This document shows positions 1 to 11,500 of a DNA stretch of 64,000 nucleotides, in pieces (position 1 is the first letter of the stretch; each line of letters begins with the position of its first letter). The stretch is from Xestospongia bergquistia (Eukaryota > Porifera > Demospongiae > Haplosclerida > Petrosiidae): NCBI GenBank assembly GCA_963965975.1, contig OZ014411.1:7053001-7117000 (forward strand), read 5' to 3'. The translations under genes were made by a program, and so were the position numbers. The notes below the pieces were generated by a model. That model was given only the letters and a program-made list of their open reading frames with translations, ran no database searches and was not told the DNA's origin.

Positions 1-418
1 CATATTATTAGATACATTGCATGCCAGAGATTGCATACTTGCATGTGTTAACTATATTTTGCTATGTACTTTACCATTTACATCACTGACTAGAAGAGTA
101 GTCTACTTTTGTCTAAATTAAGATCAATCACCAAATACACCACAAATCTATGGCCTTTTATTTGCCTAAAGTTGCTAGCTTTTCACATTAATGTAGTACA
201 TGTGTGTCATCACTGCTACATTGTTGTACTGACATTTATCTTAATACAAAAGTCAACTATTTATATATCCTGTGAAGTACTACTTCAACCTGGATGTTTT
301 TATTTACAATTGTTTTGTACTGTTAATAGTTTTGGTTATTAAACTCTAGTCTGAAGTGCTTATAGCTTGGACAGAATAATATAATGAAGTACTTAACAGA
401 GTTATTATATCCCTTTAG

Positions 419-513
419 CTTCTGTCTATAACCAAATTAGCCAAAAGACCAATTCTGAAAAAATTGATTCTAGTGTTGACTCTGATGTGACGTTTAAACA
501 GACCACAGTATAG
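419..513 (+). CDS. Possible terminal exon of an upstream gene
   Basis: A polypyrimidine-AG acceptor (ag at 417-418) is followed by an open stretch that ends in TAG at 511-513. Read after two leading bases, it gives about 30 residues rich in Ser, Asp, Asn and Thr, starting SVYNQISQKTNSEK and ending KQTTV. This looks like a receptor cytoplasmic tail or another hydrophilic C-terminus. No upstream exon of the same gene could be linked to it inside the window, so it may be the last exon of a gene that begins to the left, or it may be chance. Function unknown. Confidence 0.3.
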
Positions 514-1104
514 ACTTCATTGTTTACATTTAATTTCATATCATTGTAATAATATGTTTATGTCAATATATTTAATTTTAATGCAAGCATAATGATTTTT
601 AAACTTATAATAATTTTTAATAATTCATGATTTATGTTTGTGATAACAATCTTTAATGATTTATTATTATAACTTTTTATAATGTTTATAATTATATAAA
701 ATTTTCTGATTTTGTAATAATTACATTTGGCTTTGTGATGATAATTATTACAGTGGGAAAAGACTGCCCCCTCTACTTGTACATAACAATATGGACAACT
801 GTCTCTATTTCCTTATCCTGTTGTTACCTCCTCATTCTTTACAACATCTCTCTGGAACATTTGACTAATGTTAGTAATATAATATCAATTTTTGAGTAGT
901 ATATGACAGACATCTAGATGAATTAAGCTTTATTTTATCTGACAATAAATATAGCAAAATGTAATATTGGAATAGTTCAGTGCACATAGTAAATGCAAAC
1001 TATTCCTAATTATATGACAAAGTGAAAGTTAGTGACAAAAAACGTAAGTGGTGCTAATTTCTTTACTAAAGTGGACTATTGTACATTAGACAGAGGTTTT
1101 TCCA

Positions 1105-1600
1105 ACTACTTCTTTGACAATCTGGTTAGTGACTGTATGGAACTTAATAATAGTTTCTACTAACAGTAGCTCTTGTTCTGAGGGGAATAGGGATACCTCT
1201 TTATCGTCTGACTCTTCATCTAATTGCAAGCTAGTGTCATCCTGCTGAATCAACTCAGATTGAGTAGGCAGTCCTAACCTCTGTACAACTCTAAGAAGCC
1301 GAGGATAGGACCTAATTATATGTTTCAGATCCCATTTGATCTATTACTACCCTATTATCCTTTGGTAAGTAACCTCTTGGACAAAACATCTTATAATAAT
1401 TAGAATCTGCAGTGGAGGGAGTCATGGATTGAACAAACTAAGGGAGTGTTTTGGGCCTGGCTTGCTTCTGAAGCCAACCCTCTCCTCTCAGAGAGGTAAT
1501 CATAAGTCCTGATTTGACTGAACTGATGGAGGTCCAACAGTTTTCAGGAGAGAGTGTCAGAACTAATATGATCTGATTCTGGCCTTTGGTACTCTCTTCA
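1105..1600 (-). pseudogene. Decayed coding relic, minus strand
   Basis: The base composition here is richer in GC than the surroundings. On the minus strand one frame is open from about 1315 down to a TAA near 1106. It gives about 70 residues, including PRLLRVVQRLGLPTQSE and a Glu/Asp-rich stretch ending IVKEVVGKTSV. Upstream on the same strand, other frames hold short open segments such as MFCPRGYLPKDNRVV that are broken by stops. This looks like an old coding sequence, perhaps of a mobile element, with frameshifts and stops. The family was not recognised. Confidence 0.35.
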
Positions 1601-2105
1601 ATGACTAGATTTTAGATTGATCATCCATCAAATCATAAGAAACAATAAATGATAAACTATCCCCTAAACTATTCTTCTGTAGGAGGGGATTTGTAACATT
1701 GAAGTAGTCGAGGAATACTGTGATCCTGTAAGATCTTTGCACTTGCTTATAATGCTAACTTTATACAAGAAACAGTTAGCAAAAATTGAGGATCAAGTGT
1801 GCAAGCGCAGTAATTCTAATTTGTGTTCAAGTTCACTGGAATATTTTAGTGAAAAGAGACCTTCACGTTGTTATACCTGAACTGGAAGAACAATCATAAT
1901 TGTTATATATACATGTATATGTGCTAATGGTGCACCCTAGGCCTCTTCCACATGTAGCCATTTGAAGAATGTGTATATATAATTAAAATCACGAGTATAG
2001 TTGATTTCTCCATACTACCTGTATGTGTTTGTTCGTAATCATCGTAAATAACACAGAAACAACTAAGACGTGTAATAGTATACGCATTGCATAATATGTT
2101 TAATA

Positions 2106-2114
2106 ACCCCGCCC
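2106..2114 (+). promoter_or_regulatory. GC-box-like motif upstream of receptor copy 1
   Basis: ACCCCGCCC lies 26 bases before the ATG of receptor copy 1, in very AT-rich DNA. Closely similar GACCTCGCCCACT motifs precede copies 2 (33663-33675) and 3 (43544-43556) by 12-15 bases. Conservation at matching positions suggests a shared promoter-proximal or 5' UTR element. No TATA box is obvious. Confidence 0.35.
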
Positions 2115-2140
2115 TTCAAATTGCTTGTACACAGCAAATC

Positions 2141-5100
2141 ATGTCAGCAATGTTGTCTTTATTGGTGATCTTAATTCTTTCATCAGAATGCTGTAAGTTA
2201 TTCGCTCAAGGACGTCTTGCCTCAATGATCTTTAAATAGTTTTCATTTGAAATTAACCATAGATGTTTGTTTTATCGTAACACTAAATAGGCTCGTTGTG
2301 AGTTACATATTCAAAGTAATATGTTGTGTATTAAGTATTAGAGATTGCTTTACAGCTCAAATAATGGGCACTTGTTGTCTATAATATGCATAATTCATTA
2401 TTGTTTCACTAATATAGGCAGTGGGGATCGAATTGATGCTTTCTTTCGTTGTATCGTCAGTACTAAACTACCAAGTTTTAATACAAGTCAACCAGCATGC
2501 CCCATCTCCACTGAAGATCTACTTGCCTTACCTGACACTTATGGAAGCTGTTCTGATATACATCTCTTTGCAGACTACATTGAAAACAATAAAGTGGAGT
2601 TAGAGTTCATACCAACTTTAATATTAGATGAAGCTATATATCAATCTATTGAAATGACCACAGAATATTGTTGGGATGAAGTGAATGAATATCTTTGTTC
2701 AACTTATGATCTTTGTGCTGAAACAACTGTTAAAGAAGCTTGTCAAATGGAGATATTCCGTCTTTTTGCTTACACTTCAAAGAATCACTTCAATTATCTA
2801 CTGTATACATACTTAGCAGCATATCAGATGCATATGTTTTTATGGGATTTCCTATCTACTACTGGTGACACTGCTTCCACACAGCATTTTCTGTATACCT
2901 GCACCTCAAATGATTTAGGAAATGTAGATGACTGTGTTAGTGATCTTCTTGGTCAGTGTTTTGAGTTGGAAAGTTTATATTATGATGACCCATATTGGTG
3001 CTATTTTTGGGTGCAAAATAGATTGTGTTATCAATTCAAAGGTGATGATAGATTCAGATGTGTTTGGATAATGGACTTATTGAGTTGGGCCAGCCTAGAA
3101 GACCAGTGTGCAACTGAAGATAATGAAGGAAAATGTGTGAGTTATATATATTTATGCATGTATGTACTTATATGTATGGATATGTAAACAATTATTATGA
3201 GAATTATAAATCATTGTAGTAGATTATTAATAATTATGTATCTGTAATTTTTTGGCAGGAAGTGTTGTTAAATGATGTACTAAAAAAAACTGTTAATCAA
3301 GTCAATTCTAGTGATATCGACCAAGTGAAGTCAGTGTTAAGTGGAGGGTCTAAGCGCTCTAATCATACAAGCAAAACTTTGAATCAGTTAAACACAATTA
3401 TTAATTTTTTTAACCAAAATGAAACAAATATTGCTCAATTAATTGACACTCAAGATGCTGATGTAAGTGACTAAACAAAAGTATACTGAATATTATATCA
3501 TTTTAACTAGGCATTTTTGTCTGTTGTCAATGTTTTGGCAAGTGAAGAAAGGCTTTCAGTATTAAAAAATGAAAGTACAGTAAGTCTTTGCTATAAAATA
3601 TCTCCAAGCATAAAATATGTTGTGTATTTTGTAGAACAATTCTGGTATAATCTTGTTACAAGATCTTGAGCAGCTATCAAAATTAATTGCAATAGCAGTG
3701 GCTGAAGGCAATGCTAGGGTCAATCCAAAGTATGCTTACAATGGGAATAACATAGGTAAGGTATAAAATAAACAACTCTGTCTAAGATAGTACTCATGTT
3801 TTTTTGAAAATAGGTGTTTTCCTTTCTGCTGGATCACTCGAGCAAAACTACTCTTCTGGAGGTAATCATAATGATTTATTGTATAATGGTCTGCTATTAT
3901 TGCTATTCTGTAGAATTGATACTGTATAATAATACAACTACTAAATCAAATATGTCTGTTTCTATCAATATTCCAAGCCAAGCAAGTTGCGATGATCTCA
4001 TAATGTCTGGGAGTGCAGACTATGATTACTATTTCTATGATTATGAGGATGTTTGTGATGGTAAAGCATACTGTGAAATCTATGACTATAGTACTGGTGA
4101 GTGGATTCCTTATTATGACTTAAGCATACTATTTGGCGACTGTTCAAAAAAGTTACGTCTCAGAGAAGGTATACCAAAATTGTAATAAAATTCATTTTTA
4201 TTATGCACTACTATACGTAGATTGTAAGTCAGTAGTAGCTACATCTATCACTGGTAACATGGATGATTTCCTTTCAAACAATACTTCTGAAAATATGTTA
4301 GTTGTCCCAAATCTTATCATATTCATTGGTTTAATTTACTAGGACATTAGTTAGTCTCATTTTATCAAGTCAACTTATTACAGGAAGTGATGACACTGAT
4401 CAAGCAACCCTTCATTTTCTTCATAAAAATGCTACTTTAAATTTTACACTCTCATCTGTGAGCAATGTCATATCTTACAGTAAAATTCATTTTTTAAAAG
4501 AATATATGATATGCATGTGATCTAATAGTCATCATCTTTGATATACAGACTATGAATATATTTGCTTACATTATTGTTATACAGTGTTACTTCCATATAT
4601 GGCTATAAAAGTAGACTTGTTACTCAAATAATCATGTGTCATCAGTTTAATTATTGTCTTACAGCCTGTGAACCTCACAGAATACACTCCCAAGTGTTGC
4701 TATTTGATACCTCAAACAATGTATATTATACCTTCTTTAAATAGCATTGATATCTTTATTTTTAAGGGAGTGGTCAGACGAAGGTATAGAGACTATTGTG
4801 TTATCAGAGACTGAAGTTGAGTGTATTACAAACCATCTCTCAAGTTTTGCTGTTCTTGTTGATCATAGAGAAACAGAAGTAAAGAAGCTGTAGATAATAA
4901 TAGTATTATTGACACGATTATGTTACAGCAAATCCCATCTAAGGAAAGACTAGCACTTAACATTATTGGTTACATTGGACCAGCTCTGTCTTTAATATCT
5001 CTTATTGTGGCAGTAGTACTTATGATTATGTTAAGGTATGGATATGTCTTGCTCTATTAATAAACAAGTTAGTGTAATATTATAGAAAGAAACTCCAGAA

Positions 5101-6624
5101 AGGAGCTTTATACTTTATTCATCTCAATCTGTCTATTTCATTGATGCTTGCTTTGATTGTATTTATAGTTGGATTAAAAACAGCAAATGATATTAAAGTA
5201 TGAAGTATTAGTATATTATTAAAGTTAATGTTGATGTATCATTTAGTGGTTATGTTCATTAGTAGCTGGTCTATTACATTATTTATTTCTGTGTGTCTTC
5301 TTTTGGATGTTAATTGAAGGAATAACATTATGTGTTATGGTAATGTATGTGTGGGGTACAAAATATCTAAAATGGTATTTGTTTCTACCATTAGGTTGGG
5401 GTAAGTATATTTAATAAAAATAAATATAGTTAATTTGTTTACATTGTTAATTAGGAGTTCCTGTTATTATTGTAGCAATATCAGTTGGAATAAGATATGA
5501 ATTATATGGAACTGATAATTTGTGAGTTGTATTAAAGACATTATAACAATGTAATAGCATAATTTAGTTGCTGATTATCATATGAAGCAGGACTGCAATG
5601 GGCTTTCTTAGGACCCGTGGTTGTAATTTGTATGGTAATATGTAGTTTAATTTGCAATTTGTAGGTCTGTCACATTACACATTATAATACACAAATGTAA
5701 CATTATTATGAACACAAAATAATTGTATAAAAATATCATATTGTATAGTCACTATCAAATCACAGAATGTTGTTGTCAATCGTTAAGTTCTAACTTAACA
5801 CAATTCTTCTTTTTTAAAACTTTTAGATCAATACTGTGATATTAATTTTGACCATTGTTAAAGTAGCATTGTTAATGAGACACAAACTAAAAAATCATCA
5901 TAAATCAAAGAATTTCCAGATAGTAAAGTAATTTAATAAACATGTCATTATTTATATTATGTATGTATTATTAGATCATCAATACTTGGAGCTATAATAC
6001 TGTTTCCTTTACTTGGAGTTACATGGATTATTGGTATATTTGCTGTAAGTGCTAAGACAACTGTCTTTCTATGGCTCTTTACAATATGTAACTCATTACA
6101 GGTAAACTATATAGTACAAAAGCCCATATTGATGATTGTAATTAGCTAATTATATTCTATTAATACTTTATATTTTATAGGGAGTGGGTATACTTGTTTT
6201 ACATGTGCTAAAAAACAAAGTGGTTTGTTAATAATTTTTGAAACTATTTTAGAATACATGTATTAATTAGGTATTAATGTGGTTTACCAAGAAATGTCCT
6301 TGTCTTAAGAAATACACTTCACATAAATCTGTTGTAAGTGTTTCTGAAATTGGCTCAAATACTGACATAAAATGTTACACATTTTTAAATGTATAAATAA
6401 AGTTATATATAATATGATACAAGAATGTACATCAATTCAATATAACTATTTATAGAGTACTTTTTCGTCAACCAGAAAATTGACTAAAGAAAGTAAGCAT
6501 TCATTATTTGATTGCAAGATATTGATATCATAATTTTATAGCAAGTGTACAAAGTGTTGAAGTTAATGGAAATGATAATACAAGCATTGAAGTAATTGGA
6601 ATGAAGACTATTCAAGAAGAATGA
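2141..6624 (+). pseudogene. Adhesion-type GPCR, copy 1, with an in-frame stop after TM4
   Basis: The 22 exons are: 2141-2192, 2418-3136, 3259-3462, 3511-3579, 3635-3755, 3814-3861, 3914-4168, 4221-4296, 4343-4457, 4665-4720, 4767-4878, 4929-5035, 5086-5197, 5247-5400, 5455-5521, 5568-5634, 5827-5927, 5975-6101, 6181-6222, 6271-6333, 6456-6492, 6542-6624. In order they encode a signal peptide (MSAMLSLLVILILSS), a Cys/Tyr-rich ectodomain of about 240 residues, a GAIN-like region, a GPS (WSDEG, then HLSSFAVL), and seven membrane segments with the adhesion-family TM3 signature HYLFLCVFFWMLIEG. The model totals 929 codons. At 5572-5574 the Trp codon of the extracellular-loop Cys-Trp pair reads TGA, although copies 2 and 3 have TGG. 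Translation would therefore stop near residue 757, before TM5-7. All other splice sites and frames are kept, so the lesion looks recent; a read error or polymorphism is possible. Three codons after the GPS (Gly-Leu-Leu in the paralogues) are missing in frame. Confidence 0.85.
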
Positions 6625-8470
6625 TGATAATTAAATAAGCAATGACATATTAATGTTATATTTCTATTTTTATTATATCATCATTGGTAGTTTTAATACA
6701 TGCCACTTCCTTAGATATTCATATTTTAAAATAAATTCCCTAATGTTATGATAGCACTGTGCTACTATATTTGTAATAAACATAGTATTCTTATTTGTAA
6801 ACATATATTCTGTCATTTGTAACTATTTATTTAATATGCAGTAACAAATTTACTACGGCTTTTGTATATAATATTATTTATGAAACTGGTAGTGACTTGA
6901 TTAATCTTTAATTATATATAATATTACATATTGTTAGTCAATGATGTCATCTTAGAGCCGTGGCCTCAATATATCTTTGCTTACGACATTCTAAATCAAT
7001 TGAAATACTACAGAAAATTGACAGATAGATAACAGACAACATATACTTTACGTCTTTTGTGTACACTTTATATGTGTAAATACTGTGTTCATTCAAAATC
7101 AAAATCAACTTTTAAATACTGAATTGAAGGATGAATGGATGGATGAATGTTATTAGAGATGGATGGATGGTGGGATAGATGTATGGATTGGTGGATGGAT
7201 GAATGAATGTTAAAGAATAAAATAGACATGACTGTCTTAATGTTATTATAAACATTAATTATAAATGTCATATTTTAATATAAGCAACATTTAACTGTAT
7301 AAAACATCTTACGATTATACATTATGGTAATATAATTATGATGCTGTAATTCTCTTGTCACATGTACTTTAAAAACAGACAAGCATTGCAGCTACATGGA
7401 TGTCTTATATCAATAGAATATAGAAACTATATATTCATGAAGTGGTGTGTACATAAACCATGAATGTAATCTTATTAATAGTAATCATAATGTGTTACTT
7501 CTAATTATGACTAAAATTAATTTATGAATTGCTTACATTCAATAATGTGAAGTATAGAGTAGCATTTTTACTAAGAAAGTGTACAGTTGAGACATCACTA
7601 ATAATTTGACTTGAAAGTATCAGACTAACAAATGTTCTAATTAAAAGACCAATAATACATAATTAATATATGACATGTACATGTTATAGGTGACTAACAG
7701 ATATGATTAATGGATAATTATATGAATAGAACATTCCACAGATAGACAGATAAATTGGAAGACAGATGGATATACAAACAAACATATGGATAAATTGACA
7801 AACAGATTGATGGACAGTTACTTTATTTTTTATTATTATAATTATGTTATTCATACTTGTATTGCAGTAGAACGCATGAACGCAGAAAGTATTTGGTAGA
7901 ACGCATGCAACCCATGCAACTATAAATTGATTAATACAAATATTAACAGTATGATAACAATATCATTATAGTTAAAACAACTGTCTACACACATTGAGGA
8001 ATGCCAAGATACACAAAAGAAAGTAAACTCTAGTGAACAGATATAGTCATATACAAGTGACTAAGATTAAATTCAGTTCACTTCAAATATTAACGGTGAC
8101 TTGTCAGACTCAGTATATCATTGTAGTCATTGCTCTAGTTTTTATTATTCTATACTTGAGTTATAGCTCTCAATTTTTCTATCTTTTTTGTTCGTTCATT
8201 TATCCATTTATTCATCCATCCATTGTATCCATCCATCTATCCATCTATCCATCCATCCATTTAACCATCTAGTCATTAATGAGAAACACAGTTTCATTTT
8301 TAAAAGTCTACCAATTATACAACAATTAAGACCATTAAAATGACAAACGTGATATAATGTTTAACAAATAATTATATGCACAAGTTTTAGTTGTAAAATA
8401 TCATCTTAAATTATCGTCAACACCTACTAATTGATTACCTACTTCCTTCATTCTTTCATTTGTGGTGTTG
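6625..8470. other. Intergenic, with simple-sequence tracts
   Basis: No gene is supported here. There are imperfect GGAT/GAAT-rich tracts at about 7125-7210 and TCCA-rich tracts at about 8195-8275, which create spurious Ser-Ile-His ORFs. A stretch at about 7720-7825 (repeats of GACAGAT and ACAAACA type) recurs in inverted orientation at about 24050-24160. A short repeated GTAGAACGCATG motif occurs near 7869-7910. Confidence 0.6.
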
Positions 8471-8473
8471 TTT

Positions 8474-8498
8474 GTATAAGATTACGTTTATCTTATAC
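8474..8498. promoter_or_regulatory. Conserved dyad upstream of gene A
   Basis: There is a perfect inverted repeat, GTATAAGAT and ATCTTATAC, with a 7-base spacer TACGTTT. It ends 72 bases before the ATG of gene A. The identical dyad, spacer and distance occur before gene B (24511-24535). Candidate transcription-factor site or core promoter element; the function is inferred. Confidence 0.5.
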
Positions 8499-8570
8499 GA
8501 ATATTAGTCTTACGTGAAGAACTGCAGTGAGGAACAAGGGAGTGCTACAAAAGTAACTACCAGAAGTATC

Positions 8571-11500
8571 ATGGAACAAGTAAGTTCTATCACTTAAGTA
8601 CACAAAATATCAACTTCTCATGTCACTACTGCTCACTTCTACACAGCGTCCGCAAGCAAGCCGCAGCAACAGTCGCTACTATCAAATTGTTCAGGCTAGC
8701 TTTCTATCTCTATAGCTGACGCCACGAATTTTTATAGGCAGTTAATGTATTTAATACTTGTCCTCCAAAATAGCCAACAATATTTTTAAAGTAGACTTAA
8801 TATAAGACAGAACAAAATTGGTTTCAAGGACAAAAAGTAACCACCCTGTATAAATAATAAATAGTACCAAAGAATGTATCATTCATATAAATAGACGAAA
8901 TTACATTTTGTTATAGTCTATATTAAATTATTCAAATTCTTTGATCTATTATTAGTCTTATTAATCTTTTATTGCTGGCATATTACACATCACAGACAGT
9001 CCTACAATTGAATGATTGATTGTACCACATGTTTACTATTGTTATATATAATTGTTATTGTATATCCATTCGTTTCAGTTAATTCTATCATTGTGTACAA
9101 CAATTGAAAGCAAAGAATGAAATTAAACATACACACACACACATATATATATATATACATATATATAGCAACCTATGAATTCCTAACAGTGAGCACTATG
9201 ACAACGGGTGTGACTGATCATGGTAGAAGCTTCTCACTATATAGCTTGTAATTCTGTAACTACAGCCTTCTACACAGATATTATGGCTAATTATATAACC
9301 TTGTTTTTGTAGTCTGTGTTCCATTATAAAATCAGTATCTTCCAAAAAAATTATATATAAAATGATTGCTCAATTATAATCTCATTTAATTTACAGAACA
9401 ACCCCAAGAGTGACAAAACAAGTGATTTGAGAGTAATTGAAAGCTTTAGTAAGTCTGGTTTATATTACCTAAATAATGAGCCTTATTCTTATTACAACAT
9501 TATATTTATTACTTACAAATTTTATTTGCTTGTATAAAAGTTATTTTTTATAATTATAATGTCAATTGTTTGGACTCTTGAAAAGTATTGATGCAATGTA
9601 GTCACATTTGTTTTATTTGCATATTACATTTTTTTCAGAACTAGAAAGTTTCAATATTCCTGGTTTTGTTCATTCTCAACATATTAACTTGTTATTGTAT
9701 GGATCCGTTCGTAAAGACAAAAAATTATTTCTTGAACGTCTTTTTCATATTGAAATTGATGACACTACCAAATGCATTTTTCAAAAAGGTGTAAATGGAA
9801 AATGGAAGCACTTTAATCAGTTGAATTTAGCTGAATTACTTACGGAACCATGTCATGAGGAAATCCATGCAACTAGTTATAAGCAATTAGCTTCAGAAAG
9901 CTACAATTGGGTGCACATATTTGATTGCAGCAGTGGCATACAAATAACAGAAATTTCACGAAAGCTTAACAAAGGAAGAACACTTGCCATTTGTTTTGAA
10001 GAATTCAGAGATGGTCCTGATGCAGCTATTAAATCATACATACATTCTATTATATCTTTGTCAGAAACAAAAGCTTTAGAAGAGAGGCACTCTCATCCTT
10101 CTATTGCATTTGTCAACATTGCAGGCAATGAGGTCCAAATGTGGGATACTATTCTCTATGAACTATACCAGTTTCGTAAATATTTTATTTTCTCGCATCC
10201 TTTCGTCCTTCCATTTAATCCAGATGTTGGTGATGAGATCTTGACAAATCTTTTAGAACCACTTTTAAAAGATAGTGCATTATTAAAATATACTGAACAC
10301 ATTTTTGATGTTGCTGTACAAATAATGTCTCTTATAAAAAAAGAAGGATTATTAGCAATTGAGACATGTCTAAAGATTGGTGAACAGTTAGGTATGAATG
10401 AAGATGAGGTAATATCCTATTTTATTAATCACTCTAAATTTCACTATTTTCCTGCTGTTCTGCCAAATGTTGTTTTTGTGCAAACACATTACCTCATTGG
10501 TTTACTATCAAACCTCTCTAAACCTCATGCATCTTTAGAGGAACAATGTCATCAGTCAGGTGTTATTAATGAGTTTGCATTGAACAGTCTTTTTTTCTCT
10601 CCTCTTTTCACACATGACAACTTCATTTCCCTTTTAAAATATTTGCTATTAATTACGTCCATTGAAGTTCTTGATTCATCAACATTAAACAACGAGACTC
10701 CAATAATGACAAAGCAACTCTTCATGCCATCTCTTTTACCATCGACTGCATCTTTGGAGGAAGACGAAGATTATTTTAAGGATATAGACTATCAAATATA
10801 TTTATACTTTGATGATCATGTTTTACCACAGGTTATGTTCATAATCATAAATAGTTGAATTTATTGCATATATTGAATGATTACCCCACCATGTTTCTAT
10901 ATGAAGTATTTGTGATTAAACAAACCATTTTTTGTGCAAATGTTTATATGTTTTCTAAATGTTATCTTCTGCAGGGACTTTTCTTAGCAACAGTAGTTGC
11001 CTTACTTAATCGGAAAGATGAACCAACTTTTATACTGGGAAGTAGTCACACCAACTCTTGTTATCAGATGCGCAACTGTGTTGAGTTGTTCTCAATAGAT
11101 CTCTTAGGGACAGTGATTTTAGTAAATGACTTTAATCATATAACAGTGCACTTTACAGGTGATGAAGAAAATGCTTATGATCATCTAAGAGATATTTTGG
11201 AGAAGACTGTTATATCCTGTGCTGAGCCACTTGCATTGGATCAATCTCTACATTTTTTGAATGTCTCTACATCACCACCAGAGAATAAAAGAGGTATTGT
11301 GTGATTATATGATTTAAGCTTTAAATTATAATGTTTAATTGTCTTTGGCTTATAATAACAAGTAATAATATTATTGATATAAGCTTTTCTCTCTAATTAC
11401 TGATTGCTAGCAATTTGTAATGGCTTCTTAATGTTGTTTAGCATATGAATATTATATGTAGTAGTTTATGACTACATAAATTATCATGCACCAACTTTAT

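Larger units (their letters stand above)
1..2140. other. Mostly non-coding 5' flank
   Basis: AT-rich sequence upstream of the first receptor gene. Open frames such as the one at 109-342 lack coding character and splice support. The only stretches with some coding appearance are a possible terminal exon at 419-513 and a decayed minus-strand stretch around 1105-1600, listed separately. The remainder, for example 520-1050 and 1700-2100, shows nothing I can name. Confidence 0.5.

Noticed and set aside
7089-7271. Minus-strand ORF rich in Ser-Ile-His-Pro
   Set aside because: It is produced by the GGAT/GAAT simple repeat; no splice or homology support.
8033-8272. Plus-strand ORF ending in a Ser-Ile-His repeat
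   Set aside because: It is driven by the TCCA repeat at 8195-8275; low complexity, not a gene.
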